DNA of 64,000 nucleotides from Constantimarinum furrinae (lineage in GTDB: Bacteria; Bacteroidota; Bacteroidia; Flavobacteriales; Flavobacteriaceae): NCBI RefSeq assembly GCF_014295415.1, contig NZ_CP052909.1, positions 868,001 to 932,000 on the forward strand, read 5' to 3'. The translations under genes and the position numbers were made by a program. The notes under the pieces are model-generated. The model was not told the origin of the DNA. It ran no database searches and saw nothing but the letters and a program-made list of their open reading frames with translations. Below are positions 8,887-18,524 of the stretch, one piece after another; position 1 is the first letter of the stretch; the number at the start of each line of letters is the position of its first letter.

Positions 8887-9500
8887 GCTGTTTCTTCTTC
8901 CTCCTTTTTTGGAAATGCCTTCTTATTAAAGATAAGTAGCAAGATCACCCCTATGCTTATTGACGAATCGGCAATATTAAATACAGGATCGAAGAACGAA
9001 AAGTAAGTACCGCCAAGAAAAGGCACCCAATCGGGAAGAATACCGCCGTACAACGGAAAGGACAACATATCGACTACTTTTCCATGAAACAGTGTTCCGT
9101 AACCTCCTTCTGGAGGGAAGAATGTTGCCACTTGCTGCGTACTGTCGTTAAAGATAAGGCCATAAAAGACCGAATCGATAATATTTCCAAAAGCTCCGGC
9201 AAATATCATGGCAATGGAAATAATTAGAATTCGAGGTGCATTGTTCTTAACAGAGGTCCATAACCAGTACCCTATACCTACAATAGCCACTAATCGAAAT
9301 AGGGTTAAAATAAGTTTTCCGTATTCTCCGGGGATCTTTGCCCCCCATGCCATACCTTCATTTTCCACAAAGTGAATTTTAAACCAGCTAAACACATCAA
9401 CTTCTTCACCCAATATAAAATTTGTCTTAATATAGATCTTGGAAATCTGATCTATGAGAAGAATAATTACAATGATTATTGCTGCCTTTTTTATTGACAT
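8883..9500 (-). CDS. lspA: Lipoprotein signal peptidase (LspA)
   Basis: LspA is the inner-membrane aspartic protease that cleaves signal peptides of diacylated prolipoproteins. The 205 residues are somewhat longer than the usual ~160 because of an insertion between the catalytic motifs, common in Bacteroidota. The motifs are GAFGNIIDSVFYG with the first Asp and VFNIADSSISIG with the second. Hydrophobic segments lie near 6-24, 67-86, 95-115 and 170-192. It lies downstream of the GIN-like gene on the same strand and follows the ileS-dksA unit typical of the group. The last residues are charged (KKEEEETA). Confidence 0.96.
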   Translation of the reverse strand: MSIKKAAIIIVIILLIDQISKIYIKTNFILGEEVDVFSWFKIHFVENEGMAWGAKIPGEYGKLILTLFRLVAIVGIGYWLWTSVKNNAPRILIISIAMIFAGAFGNIIDSVFYGLIFNDSTQQVATFFPPEGGYGTLFHGKVVDMLSFPLYGGILPDWVPFLGGTYFSFFDPVFNIADSSISIGVILLLIFNKKAFPKKEEEETA

Positions 9501-9570
9501 ATTACTTATTTTAAGGACGGACCATCAACGCAGTTGAACGCAATGATATGAGTTGGCAAAAATAGAAAAT

Positions 9571-10197
9571 TTATTGGGTTCTAAGCAGTTTCACCGTACC
9601 ATATAAACTTTCGGCTTCAATAAGGTACTTTTTACGTTTTGGCAGTTCATTTATCGCCATTCCATACCGGGAAATCGCTTTCCCGCTAACCCCATTACCG
9701 GCGCTAACCAAAATAGTTCCCTGTTTGGTGTGTAACTTCGCATTTCCTGTAAAATCTGATAGAAAACAACTTCCGGATGCAAGGCTAACATCAAATCGTT
9801 GAAAGTTTCCCGAACCATAGACGGTCGCTAAATTGGATTCTACAACCACCGTTATACCTTCCGGCACCGTTAGGGTCATTTCCGCCGAAATAACTTTATG
9901 TGCCGTGAGCTTATCGTTTCGAGGTACGTAGAATGGCGTAAAAGCCGTGCCAATTTTCAGTACTCCGTAAGTGTTTACCGATGTAACTAAAATATTTTCA
10001 AACGTTTCCCCTTCAATAGCGGTAACAAGCGATATTTTCTTCGACTTTGAGGATTCAACTGTCACTTTAAAAACGTTATCGGCTTCAATTTCGACCCTGT
10101 GAATTGCTTCGGCATCGAATTCCTTAGTACTCAGTTTTTGGCCAAAACCTGCAAGACACGGTAACATTATTGCTATGGCGACTAATCTTTTCAGCAT
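9571..10197 (-). CDS. Secreted protein resembling GIN/DUF2807-type head domain
   Basis: A 208-residue protein starting MLKRLVAIAIMLPC, with a signal peptide ending near GFGQ. The mature part is a run of short beta-strands with repeated polar/hydrophobic alternation (AEMTLTVPEGITVVVESN, FDVSLASGSCFLSDF), as in the right-handed beta-helix head domains annotated DUF2807/GIN in Bacteroidota. Ten upstream codons are open, but they lie inside the terminator hairpin of the preceding unit, so the start at 10197 is preferred. The function is unknown. A surface or periplasmic location is inferred from the signal peptide. Confidence 0.62.
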   Translation of the reverse strand: MLKRLVAIAIMLPCLAGFGQKLSTKEFDAEAIHRVEIEADNVFKVTVESSKSKKISLVTAIEGETFENILVTSVNTYGVLKIGTAFTPFYVPRNDKLTAHKVISAEMTLTVPEGITVVVESNLATVYGSGNFQRFDVSLASGSCFLSDFTGNAKLHTKQGTILVSAGNGVSGKAISRYGMAINELPKRKKYLIEAESLYGTVKLLRTQ

Positions 10198-10233
10198 AAA
10201 AAAAGCCCCGATTAAAGGCCAGGGCAATTTTTT
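10198..10233 (-). terminator. Rho-independent terminator of the ileS-dksA unit
   Basis: Read on the minus strand, GCCCT pairs with GGGGC across an 11-nt loop and is followed by a run of seven T. It lies 36 nt beyond the TraR/DksA-like stop and just before the ATG of the GIN-like gene. This supports the downstream start chosen for that gene. Confidence 0.6.
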
Positions 10234-10268
10234 AAAATATCGGTTTCAAATTAAAAGTGATCTGCAAC

Positions 10269-10652
10269 TTACTTCTGCATATTTTTAGCTTCAATACTAA
10301 GCGTGGCATGTGGCACCAGTTTAAGGCGTTCGGGATTGATCAATTTCCCGGTTACACGGCAAATTCCGTAGGTTTTATTCTCGATTCGAATAAGCGCATT
10401 CTTTAGATCCCGAATAAATTTTTCCTGCCGTATCGCCAATTGAGAGGAAGTTTCCTTACTCATCACTTCACTTCCTTCATCGAAGGCCTTGAATGTAGGC
10501 GACGTATCGTCTGTTCCGTTGTTACTATCGTTCTTATAGGCACTCTTTATAAGTTCGAGTTGCTCTTTTGCCTTATCTATTTTTTCCTGAATAAGCACTT
10601 TAAACTCTTCGAGTTCTTTATCGCTGTATCTGCTTTTTACTTCTTCTGCCAT
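10269..10652 (-). CDS. TraR/DksA-family protein with degenerate zinc finger
   Basis: A 127-residue protein with the DksA layout: a long acidic coiled coil (about 8-85, including LEEFKVLIQEKIDKAKEQLELIKS) and a C-terminal globular part ending near the zinc-finger position. In DksA four Cys hold zinc. Here the segment reads YGICRVTGKLINPERL...TLSIEAKN, so only the first Cys remains. The protein probably still enters the RNA polymerase secondary channel, but that is family inference. It directly follows ileS with a 5-nt gap, a conserved arrangement in flavobacteria, and is closed by a terminator. Confidence 0.88.
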   Translation of the reverse strand: MAEEVKSRYSDKELEEFKVLIQEKIDKAKEQLELIKSAYKNDSNNGTDDTSPTFKAFDEGSEVMSKETSSQLAIRQEKFIRDLKNALIRIENKTYGICRVTGKLINPERLKLVPHATLSIEAKNMQK

Positions 10653-10657
10653 GATAA

Positions 10658-13600
10658 TTAATGTTTTTTGATATGTAAACGGGTTGCAATATCGTCAAAA
10701 GAAATTTCTGTACCATTGCTTAGGTCTTCTTCAAACTGCAAGACTTCCGTTAAAGTTTCTTGTTTAATATACGCTATATTCTGAGCTACCGCATCTTCCA
10801 GTTGAGCTTCTTTTTGAATGGTAACCTCAACCCTGTCTGTAACTTCAAAACCTGAGTCCTTTCTAATGTTCTGAATGCGATTTACCAACTCCCGCGCTAT
10901 CCCTTCGTTTTTAAGATCATCGGTGATGGTAACATCCAATGCGACGGTAATTCCGTCACTGTTTGCAACGAGCCACCCCTCTATATCCTGAGAGCTTATG
11001 ACGACGTCATCAAGGTTCAATTTAACATTTTTTTCGCTAACCAAAATGTTTATTTCCCCTTCTTTTTCCAATTCTGAAATTTCATTGGCAGTAAAAGCGT
11101 TAATCGCCTGTGCCACAGCTTTCATGTCCTTTCCGAAACGGGGTCCTAATTTTTTAAAATCGGGTTTTATTTGTTTCACCAGGATACCCGATCCTTCATC
11201 GATCAGTTCGATCTCCTTTACGTTTACTTCAGACTTTATAAGATCGGATACCGCCAGAATCTCTTCTCGCTGAGATTTATCTAATACCGGTATCATTATT
11301 TTCTGAAGGGGCTGCCGTACTTTAATCTTCTCGCGTTGTCGTAACGATAATACCAAGGAAGATATTGTTTGCGCCTTCTGCATTTTTCGCTCCAACACAG
11401 TGTTTACAAACCTATTATCCGCTATTGGGAAATCACTTAAGTGTACCGATTTCGCACCTCCATCCTGGGTGGCGCTCGTAAGGTCTTTATACAGCCGGTC
11501 CATAAAGAAAGGCGCTATAGGAGCTCCCAGTTGCGACACGGTTACAAGACATCGGTATAAGGTTTGGTAGGCCGAAATTTTATCTTCGCCGTAACTTCCT
11601 TTCCAGAATCGCCTTCTGCTTAGACGTACATACCAGTTACTGAGGTTTTCCTGCACAAATTCTGAAATGACCCTTGCCGCTTTGGTAGGTTCATAGTCTG
11701 AATAGGCTTCATCAACTTTTGCTATTAAGGTATGTAGTTCTGAAAGTATCCAACGGTCGATCTCCGGTCTCTTTTCTAATGGTATGTCTGCTTCGGAATA
11801 ATCGAAATTATCCAGATTCGCATATAAACTGAAGAAACTATAGGTATTGTAAAGCGTTCCGAAGAATTTATTACGGACTTCAGCAATCCCTTCCACATCA
11901 AATTTGAGGTTATCCCAGGGATTGGCATTGCTTATCATGTACCAACGTGTAGCATCGGGCCCATAGGTTTCAAGGGTTTCAAAAGGATCTGTGGCATTCC
12001 CTAAACGTTTAGACATCTTTTGTCCGTTCTTATCCAAAACCAGTCCGTTGGAAACAACATTTTTATAAGCAACATCATCAAAAAGCATGGTTGCGATGGC
12101 GTGAAGGGTATAGAACCATCCCCGTGTCTGGTCTACACCTTCGGCAATAAAATCGGCTTTACGCCATGTATTTTCAACCTTTTCCTTATTTTCAAAAGGA
12201 TAGTGCCACTGTGCATAAGGCATGCTTCCACTATCGAACCATACATCTATAAGATCGGCTTCACGCTTCATAGGTTTTCCGCCTTCAGAAACCAAAACGA
12301 TGCCATCTACAATGTTTTTATGGAGATCTACATTGGCGTAGTTCTCTTCGGAAAGATCTCCGTTTTTAAAGCTTTCAAAGATATCCTTGTTCATTAAACC
12401 GGCCGAAACCGATTTTTGCATTTCACTCTTGAGCTCTTCTACGCTGCCAATACATTTTTCTTCCTTACCGTCCTCGGTACGCCACAATGGCAATGGAATA
12501 CCCCAATACCGCGATCGGCTTAGATTCCAGTCATTTGCATTTGCCAGCCAGTTTCCAAATCGTCCTTCTCCTGTTGCTTTGGGCTTCCAATTGATGGTTT
12601 CATTCAGCTGGAACATGCGATCCCTGAACTCGGTTACTTTAATGAACCATGAATCCAGTGGATAGTACAAAATAGGCTTATCGGTTCGCCAGCAGTTCGG
12701 ATAACTGTGGGTATATTTTTCAACCTTAAAGGCCTTGTTCTCAGTTTTTAATTTAATGGCGAGCTCCACATCCACGCTCTTCTCAGGAGCTTCATCATCT
12801 TTGTAATATTCATTTTTAACATATTTCCCGGCAAATTCACCCATTTCCGGTCTAAATTTCCCTTGTAGATCGACCAGAGGAACCAAATTTCCGTTTTCAT
12901 CCTTTACCAACATAGGTGGAACTTCAGGAACCGCCTCCTTGGCAACTTTGGCATCATCTGCACCAAAAGTGGGTGCAATATGTACGATCCCTGTACCGTC
13001 TTCGGTTGTTACGAAATCTCCTAAGATCACTCTAAACGCATTTTCGGGAGTATCATGAGGCTGGGTATACGGTAATAATTGTTCATACCGGATTCCAGCA
13101 AGTTTCTTCCCTGTAAACTCTTCAAGGATGCAATACGGGATAAGGCTATCACCTTGTTTATAGTTATCAAGGGTGTCCGGGTTTTCCTTTTCCTCGAATT
13201 TTTTTCCGAACAGAGAGGACACCAGATTCTTTGCCAATACCACATGTACAGGCTGAAAAGTATACTGATTAAAGGTTTTCACCAATACGTAATCGATTTT
13301 TGGTCCCACCGCCAATGCCGTGTTACTGGGCAGAGTCCATGGTGTTGTGGTCCAGGCAAGAAACCAGATATTGTTAGAATGCTCGGCCAAAAGATCGGGC
13401 AAGGTATCGGCAGCAGCCTTAAATTGAGCCACAACGGTGGTATCGGTCACATCCTGATAGGTCCCCGGCTGATTAAGTTCATGAGAACTTAAACCCGTTC
13501 CCGCTTTTGGAGAATACGGTTGGATGGTATATCCTTTATACAGCAGCCCCTTATCGTAGATCTGTTTCAGGATCCACCAAACGGTCTCCATATATTTAGG

Positions 13601-14062
13601 CTTGTAGGTGATATAAGGGTCTTCCATATCCACCCAATAGCCGTAACGTTCGGTTACTTTATTCCAGACATCGGTATAGCGCATCACTGCTTTTCGGCAG
13701 GCCTCATTATAGGCCTCCACAGAGATCTTTTTACCGATATCCTCCTTTGTGATCCCCAGCTCCTTTTCAACTCCCAATTCGATGGGTAATCCGTGAGTGT
13801 CCCATCCGGCTTTACGATCTACTTTATAACCCTTTTGGGTTTTATATCTGCAAAAAATATCTTTAATGGCCCGGGCCATCACATGATGAATTCCCGGCAA
13901 ACCGTTAGCAGATGGTGGGCCTTCAAAAAACACAAATGGCTCTGCACCTTCCCGAATGGAAATACTCTCCTCGAAAATGTTTTCACTTTTCCAGAAATCG
14001 AGTACCTCTTCGCCAAGTTTGGGGAGGTCTAAGCCCTTGTATTCTTTAAACTTTGTGCTCAT
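10658..14062 (-). CDS. ileS: Isoleucyl-tRNA synthetase, type 2 (eukaryal-like) with GXHH signature
   Basis: A 1134-residue class I synthetase that charges tRNA-Ile. The active-site signature normally written HXGH reads G57-I58-H59-H60, and the second signature KMSKR is intact at 682-686. GWDTHGLPIE, the long C-terminal region and the lack of a terminal zinc-finger Cys motif match the eukaryal-like type 2 enzymes rather than bacterial type 1. Type 2 enzymes are insensitive to mupirocin, and the GXHH swap has been reported to raise that resistance further. The editing (CP1) domain includes FLAWTTTPWTLPSNTA. It leads a minus-strand unit with the TraR/DksA-like gene. Confidence 0.97.
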   Translation of the reverse strand: MSTKFKEYKGLDLPKLGEEVLDFWKSENIFEESISIREGAEPFVFFEGPPSANGLPGIHHVMARAIKDIFCRYKTQKGYKVDRKAGWDTHGLPIELGVEKELGITKEDIGKKISVEAYNEACRKAVMRYTDVWNKVTERYGYWVDMEDPYITYKPKYMETVWWILKQIYDKGLLYKGYTIQPYSPKAGTGLSSHELNQPGTYQDVTDTTVVAQFKAAADTLPDLLAEHSNNIWFLAWTTTPWTLPSNTALAVGPKIDYVLVKTFNQYTFQPVHVVLAKNLVSSLFGKKFEEKENPDTLDNYKQGDSLIPYCILEEFTGKKLAGIRYEQLLPYTQPHDTPENAFRVILGDFVTTEDGTGIVHIAPTFGADDAKVAKEAVPEVPPMLVKDENGNLVPLVDLQGKFRPEMGEFAGKYVKNEYYKDDEAPEKSVDVELAIKLKTENKAFKVEKYTHSYPNCWRTDKPILYYPLDSWFIKVTEFRDRMFQLNETINWKPKATGEGRFGNWLANANDWNLSRSRYWGIPLPLWRTEDGKEEKCIGSVEELKSEMQKSVSAGLMNKDIFESFKNGDLSEENYANVDLHKNIVDGIVLVSEGGKPMKREADLIDVWFDSGSMPYAQWHYPFENKEKVENTWRKADFIAEGVDQTRGWFYTLHAIATMLFDDVAYKNVVSNGLVLDKNGQKMSKRLGNATDPFETLETYGPDATRWYMISNANPWDNLKFDVEGIAEVRNKFFGTLYNTYSFFSLYANLDNFDYSEADIPLEKRPEIDRWILSELHTLIAKVDEAYSDYEPTKAARVISEFVQENLSNWYVRLSRRRFWKGSYGEDKISAYQTLYRCLVTVSQLGAPIAPFFMDRLYKDLTSATQDGGAKSVHLSDFPIADNRFVNTVLERKMQKAQTISSLVLSLRQREKIKVRQPLQKIMIPVLDKSQREEILAVSDLIKSEVNVKEIELIDEGSGILVKQIKPDFKKLGPRFGKDMKAVAQAINAFTANEISELEKEGEINILVSEKNVKLNLDDVVISSQDIEGWLVANSDGITVALDVTITDDLKNEGIARELVNRIQNIRKDSGFEVTDRVEVTIQKEAQLEDAVAQNIAYIKQETLTEVLQFEEDLSNGTEISFDDIATRLHIKKH

Positions 14063-14218
14063 AAAGCAATGCCTTTTAATAAGGCTGCGAATTTACGGAA
14101 TTTTGTATAAAAAGCCCGTGGGTTCAATTTTAAAATTTGAATTCACTGTCTATATTTCTTGCAAAGGGAAAATCGGAATAAAAGTTTATATTTATAAAAA
14201 CCAATTGAACCCGGACAT

Positions 14219-15136
14219 TTGAAAAAACAGCTACTTCTTTTTATTCTTTTTCCGTTGTTTTGCCAGTCACAAAACTATGTAGATCTCTTTAAACTAGGCT
14301 ATGGACAAACCATTAATAATGAATTTGTGGACGCTCCCGGAAGTACCTATGTAAAATCCCTGGAAGCCGACCTCACTTTTCCTGTGGTTCTCAATGAGCG
14401 CCACGCCCTTATTACCGGAGTCGCTTTTAGCCGAAACAATCTCGAACTTTCGCCTGCTTTTGACTTTACCAGCCTGTACAGCACCACTTTAAAATTAGGG
14501 CTCGCATCAACTTACAACAACAAATGGAGCAGCACTATTGTACTGTTGCCAAAAATAGCGTCCGATTATAAAAATATATCAGGTGATGATTTTTATATTG
14601 GTGGATTTGCTTTATTAAAACTGAAGAAAAAGGAAAATCTTATCTACCGTTTTGGTCTGTATGGAACTTCCGAAGCCTTTGGAATATTTACCACACCCAT
14701 CATTGGCTGGTATTATCTAAGTGATAACGGGCGTTTTGAAATGGATATGTCGTTGCCTATTGCGGCCGATATAAATTATTGCCTGGGAATTACCACGATT
14801 GGTCTCGATTACTACGGAATTGGAAGAAGTTTCAATATCACCGAAGACGGTGCAGCGCCGGTTTACGTCGACCTAAGCTCTTTGGAATTTGCAAGTTATT
14901 TACAGTTCAATGCCCTTCAAAAGAGCGTATTATTGCGTGCAAAATTTGGATATTCCAGTAATAATTACGAAGTTTATGAACAAGGTTCTAAGATCGATCT
15001 AGGTCTTTCAGCCTTTAGTTTTGGAGACGACCGAACTCAACTTAATCCCGATATAAGTGGCGGCTTCTTCTTAAAATTTGAAGCAATCTACCGGTTCAAC
15101 ATATCAAAAACAGAAGACAAAACTTCTGCAGACTAA
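14219..15136 (+). CDS. Outer-membrane beta-barrel protein, DUF6268-like
   Basis: A 305-residue protein starting at TTG 14219 with a signal peptide (KKQLLLFILFPLFCQSQ). The rest is a series of amphipathic strands such as FYIGGFALLKLKKKENLIYRFGLYG, and the protein ends IYRFNISKTEDKTSAD. The layout suggests an 8-12 strand outer-membrane barrel of the DUF6268 type. No function is known. No ATG exists near the signal peptide, which makes TTG the best start. It is divergent from ileS across 156 bp and ends in a strong terminator. Confidence 0.7.
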   Translation: MKKQLLLFILFPLFCQSQNYVDLFKLGYGQTINNEFVDAPGSTYVKSLEADLTFPVVLNERHALITGVAFSRNNLELSPAFDFTSLYSTTLKLGLASTYNNKWSSTIVLLPKIASDYKNISGDDFYIGGFALLKLKKKENLIYRFGLYGTSEAFGIFTTPIIGWYYLSDNGRFEMDMSLPIAADINYCLGITTIGLDYYGIGRSFNITEDGAAPVYVDLSSLEFASYLQFNALQKSVLLRAKFGYSSNNYEVYEQGSKIDLGLSAFSFGDDRTQLNPDISGGFFLKFEAIYRFNISKTEDKTSAD

Positions 15137-15149
15137 CTCCCATATAATG

Positions 15150-15190
15150 AAAACCCTCTCCCCATTTGCGGGTTGAGGGTTTTCTCGTTT
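15150..15190 (+). terminator. Rho-independent terminator after the barrel protein
   Basis: AAAACCCTC at 15150-15158 pairs perfectly with GAGGGTTTT at 15175-15183 across a 16-nt loop. T-rich sequence (ctcgtttt) follows. Confidence 0.8.
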
Positions 15191-15206
15191 TAAAACAGTG
15201 TTAGTC

Positions 15207-15569
15207 ATGGATAAAACATGTCCCGAATGCGGAAACAGGCTTATAGGTCGCGCCGATAAAAAATTTTGCTGCGATTCCTGTCGAAACGCCTTTAATAATG
15301 CATTGAATAAAGATCATAAGAAGTTGCTGCGTAATATCAACAACCGGCTTCGGAAGAACTACAGGATACTGGAAGCCTTAAATTCGAACAACAAAACCAA
15401 AGTCACAAAAATGAGCTTGTCTCAAAGAGGGTTTAACTTCGAATATTTTACGGGTATTTATACCACCAAAGCGGGTACCATCTACTATTATTTATACGAT
15501 CAGGGGTATTTGCCGCTGGACAACGACTACTATCTGCTGGTGAAAAAAGATATTGTTTTACTTTCGTAG
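15207..15569 (+). CDS. Conserved hypothetical protein with N-terminal zinc ribbon
   Basis: A 120-residue cytoplasmic protein. The first 25 residues form a C4 zinc-ribbon candidate: CPECG ... FCCDSCRNAF. A very basic helical stretch (KDHKKLLRNINNRLRKNYRILEALN) and a Tyr-rich C-terminal half (TTKAGTIYYYLYDQGYLPL) follow. It looks like a small nucleic-acid-binding protein, but I do not recognise a named function. ATG 15207 is preferred over an in-frame GTG at 15198. It is convergent with the CBS gene, 11 bp away. Confidence 0.75.
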   Translation: MDKTCPECGNRLIGRADKKFCCDSCRNAFNNALNKDHKKLLRNINNRLRKNYRILEALNSNNKTKVTKMSLSQRGFNFEYFTGIYTTKAGTIYYYLYDQGYLPLDNDYYLLVKKDIVLLS

Positions 15570-15580
15570 GTGCAAATTAC

Positions 15581-16045
15581 TTATTTCCAGGTCTGCCCCT
15601 TAAGCTTTAATGCAGCGATCAAAACATCCTTCTGACTTATCTGTCCTACAAGTTTTCCGTGTTCCACGATGGGGAATCGTCTGTGTTTGGAGGTCAGGAA
15701 TTTATTGGCCGCATCAAAAACATTCATATTACCGTCTATGGTTTCCACATTTTTAGCCATATGTTGCTCCACTTTAATGTCTTCCATCGGCTGATTGTAA
15801 TACCTACTTTCACTTATCTGTTTCATACAATCTCCTTCTGAAATGATCCCCACCAATTCATATTTATCATTTACCACAGGCCCTCCTGAAATTTTCTTTT
15901 TAATGAGGGTTTCCATTACTTCCAAAACCGATTGATCTGCTCTGAAGGTTGTGAGATTCTTACTCATATAGTCTGAAACCTTAATATTTTCACTACTCCC
16001 TTTTGTAGGCTTGGCACGCCTACCCATAAAACTTTTGATTCCCAT
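15581..16045 (-). CDS. CBS-pair domain protein
   Basis: A 154-residue cytoplasmic protein made almost entirely of two CBS motifs, at about 24-80 (VSDYMSKNLTTFRADQSVLEVMETL) and 90-150 (VEQHMAKNVETIDGNMNVFDAANKFL). The internal anchor is KYELVGIISEGD. Such stand-alone CBS pairs bind adenosine nucleotides and act as energy sensors. The partner is not visible here. The N-terminus (KSFMGRRAKPTKG) is basic and unstructured. It is divergent from the M28 peptidase gene across 115 bp. Confidence 0.9.
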   Translation of the reverse strand: MGIKSFMGRRAKPTKGSSENIKVSDYMSKNLTTFRADQSVLEVMETLIKKKISGGPVVNDKYELVGIISEGDCMKQISESRYYNQPMEDIKVEQHMAKNVETIDGNMNVFDAANKFLTSKHRRFPIVEHGKLVGQISQKDVLIAALKLKGQTWK

Positions 16046-16160
16046 AATGTCGGTTTTTAAGCTGTTCTAAGATAATCAATTTTATAGATTTCCCTTACCT
16101 TCAACCCATTCACCACTTTTAATTGGTAAAATCGTACTTTTAATTCTTCAAAACCTTCCA

Positions 16161-18524
16161 ATGAGAAATAGTACCGCCATTCTTTCCCTGCTCCTAATTA
16201 TTGGGCTTTGTTTCTATAGTTTTTATTCGTTAATGCCTTCGGAAGCAGTACCGGATTCTGCTTCGGCCGAATCCTTCTCTGCCGAAAGAGCGCTTATCCC
16301 GCTAAAAGAAATTACCAAAAAACCTCACTACCTGGGTTCTGAAGAGCACGAAAAAGTAAGGAATTTCCTTATAACACAATTACAGGATCTGGGTTTGGAG
16401 GTGGAAGTACAATCCAACTGGGTTTTGGATCAGCAGTACCGCTCTATCGTAAAACCGAGAAATGTTGTTGCCAGGCTTCAGGGCAGTGAGTCCGGAAATG
16501 CCTTGATGGTCTTATCACATTACGACAGTGCCAAAGTTCCCTCTTTTGGTGCAAGCGATGCCGGAAGCGGAGTAGTAACCATCCTGGAAGGTCTGCGTGC
16601 CTATCTCGCCAGCGGTAAGACCCCTAAGAATGATATTGTTGTGGTGTTTACAGATTCGGAAGAACTGGGTCTGGATGGCGCCGACTTGTTCGTAAACGAA
16701 CATCCCTGGGCAAAAGATGTGCGTCTTGCCCTGAATTTTGAAGCCCGGGGAAGTGGAGGCCCCAGCAATATGATCCTGGAAACTAATCAAGGGAATGCCA
16801 ACCTCATCCAGGCATTTATTGAGGCTGATCCTGAGTATCCGTTGGCTTCCTCTTTAATGTACAGTATTTATAAAATGCTTCCTAACGATACCGATTCTAC
16901 GGTGTTAAGAGAGGATGGTGACATAGACGGCTACTTTTTTGCTTTTATCGACGATCATTTCGATTACCATACGGCCAACGATAATTTTGAAAACTTAGAC
17001 AGAAATACCCTTCAACATCAGGGAAGTTATCTGCTTCCACTATTGCATTATTTTGCCGAAGCGAACCTTTCTAACCTTAAATCTAATGAAGATCTGGTGT
17101 ATGTAAATTTTCCTGTTGTAAAAATGATAAGTTACCCGTTTAGCTGGATCCTTTGGATGTTATTACTGGCCATTGTTTTGTTTATCGCGATTGTTATTTG
17201 GGGCATTTTTAAGGGAAGGCTTCAGGGCCGCACGATAGGCAGAGGTTTTCTGGCATTCCTAATACCGTTGGTCGTGTGTGGTCTTACCGGTTTCTTCGGT
17301 TGGAAATTACTGCTTTGGCTGTATCCACACTACGGGGAAATTCAGCATGGATTCACGTATAATGGTCATTTGTATATCGCATTCTTTGTATTTCTGTCGC
17401 TGGCGATCTCATTCCGAACCTATAAAAAATTTAAATCTTCAACCTCGGTGGCAAGCTTTATGGTTGCCCCGCTCTTCTTTTGGATATTGATCAACGTAGT
17501 AGTATTTCTATATCTGAAGGGAGCCGCATATTTTATCATCCCGGTTTTCTTTGCCCTCCTGTCAATGGTGGTGATGATACGACAGGAAAAACCAAGCCTG
17601 TTATTGTTAACACTTTTTACAATTCCTGCTATACTCTTATTTGCCCCTCTGATCCAGTTCTTTCCGGTAGGTCTCGGACTTAAAATGCTGGTGTTGACCT
17701 GTGTTTTTACCGTTTTGACCTTTGGTTTAGTACTTCCGGTATTCGGGTATTATCGCTGGAAGAATTTCCTGTCAGCAGGCAGTCTGCTTTTAGCCATTCT
17801 ATTCTTTCTTCTATCGCATTTTAAAAGTGATTTTTCTGAAGATCGTCAAAAACCAAACAGTCTGGTGTATTATGAGGATATGGATCTGGGAAAAGCCTAC
17901 TGGCTCACTTATGATCTCCTACTCGACGACTGGACTCGCGGATATTTGGGTGAAGACCCCGAAGTAGCATCTACTTATATCACAAATGTCGCCGGAAGTA
18001 AGTATAATACCGGTTATTCCTTTGCTAAGGAAGCACCGTCTAAGGAAATACACTCATTTGATGTACTGCTTTACACTGACACCCTCATTGATTCGAAACG
18101 CACTGTTTCCTTTTCACTTGTTCCGAAGCGAAAGCTCAATCAGCTTATCCTTTATACAGACACGTTAACTGTGTTCACCTCTTTTAAGGTTAACGGCATC
18201 GCATTAGAAAAAGACAGTTTAGGCCAGGCAGGTGGAAAGCGAGGTAGCAGGTATTTGTTGGGATACAGTCTAAGTGATTCAGATTCATTGAAGATCGACT
18301 ATACCACAGCCCAACAATCACCGGTAACGTTTACAACCATGGAATATTCTTACGACCTTTTAGACCACCCACAATTTACCATCAACAAAAGAGCAAAATG
18401 GATGATGCCTAAACCCTTTGTGAATACCGATGCTATTGTGGTAAAACGAAGCTTTACTGTTGATGAATTCAATTTAATTGACAGGGATCGTCTAATTACA
18501 GAAACACCTGAGACGAATGAATAA
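16161..18524 (+). CDS. M28-family zinc aminopeptidase with multi-TM C-terminal half
   Basis: A 787-residue membrane peptidase. An N-terminal membrane anchor (about 5-27) is followed by the M28 domain with metal and catalytic residues in LSHYDSAKV, FGASDAGSGV, FTDSEELGLDG and LNFEARGSGG. A conserved late His is plausible in DDHFDYHTANDN. From about 330 to 550 there are about eight membrane helices, then an extracytoplasmic beta-rich tail. The arrangement resembles vacuolar-membrane-type M28 peptidases. The catalytic domain probably faces the periplasm and trims peptides. It overlaps the following SDR gene by 8 nt. Confidence 0.92.
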   Translation: MRNSTAILSLLLIIGLCFYSFYSLMPSEAVPDSASAESFSAERALIPLKEITKKPHYLGSEEHEKVRNFLITQLQDLGLEVEVQSNWVLDQQYRSIVKPRNVVARLQGSESGNALMVLSHYDSAKVPSFGASDAGSGVVTILEGLRAYLASGKTPKNDIVVVFTDSEELGLDGADLFVNEHPWAKDVRLALNFEARGSGGPSNMILETNQGNANLIQAFIEADPEYPLASSLMYSIYKMLPNDTDSTVLREDGDIDGYFFAFIDDHFDYHTANDNFENLDRNTLQHQGSYLLPLLHYFAEANLSNLKSNEDLVYVNFPVVKMISYPFSWILWMLLLAIVLFIAIVIWGIFKGRLQGRTIGRGFLAFLIPLVVCGLTGFFGWKLLLWLYPHYGEIQHGFTYNGHLYIAFFVFLSLAISFRTYKKFKSSTSVASFMVAPLFFWILINVVVFLYLKGAAYFIIPVFFALLSMVVMIRQEKPSLLLLTLFTIPAILLFAPLIQFFPVGLGLKMLVLTCVFTVLTFGLVLPVFGYYRWKNFLSAGSLLLAILFFLLSHFKSDFSEDRQKPNSLVYYEDMDLGKAYWLTYDLLLDDWTRGYLGEDPEVASTYITNVAGSKYNTGYSFAKEAPSKEIHSFDVLLYTDTLIDSKRTVSFSLVPKRKLNQLILYTDTLTVFTSFKVNGIALEKDSLGQAGGKRGSRYLLGYSLSDSDSLKIDYTTAQQSPVTFTTMEYSYDLLDHPQFTINKRAKWMMPKPFVNTDAIVVKRSFTVDEFNLIDRDRLITETPETNE

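Noticed and set aside
10198-10227. Extra ten N-terminal codons of the GIN-like gene
   Set aside because: They lie in the terminator hairpin of the ileS-dksA unit, and the signal peptide starts at 10197.
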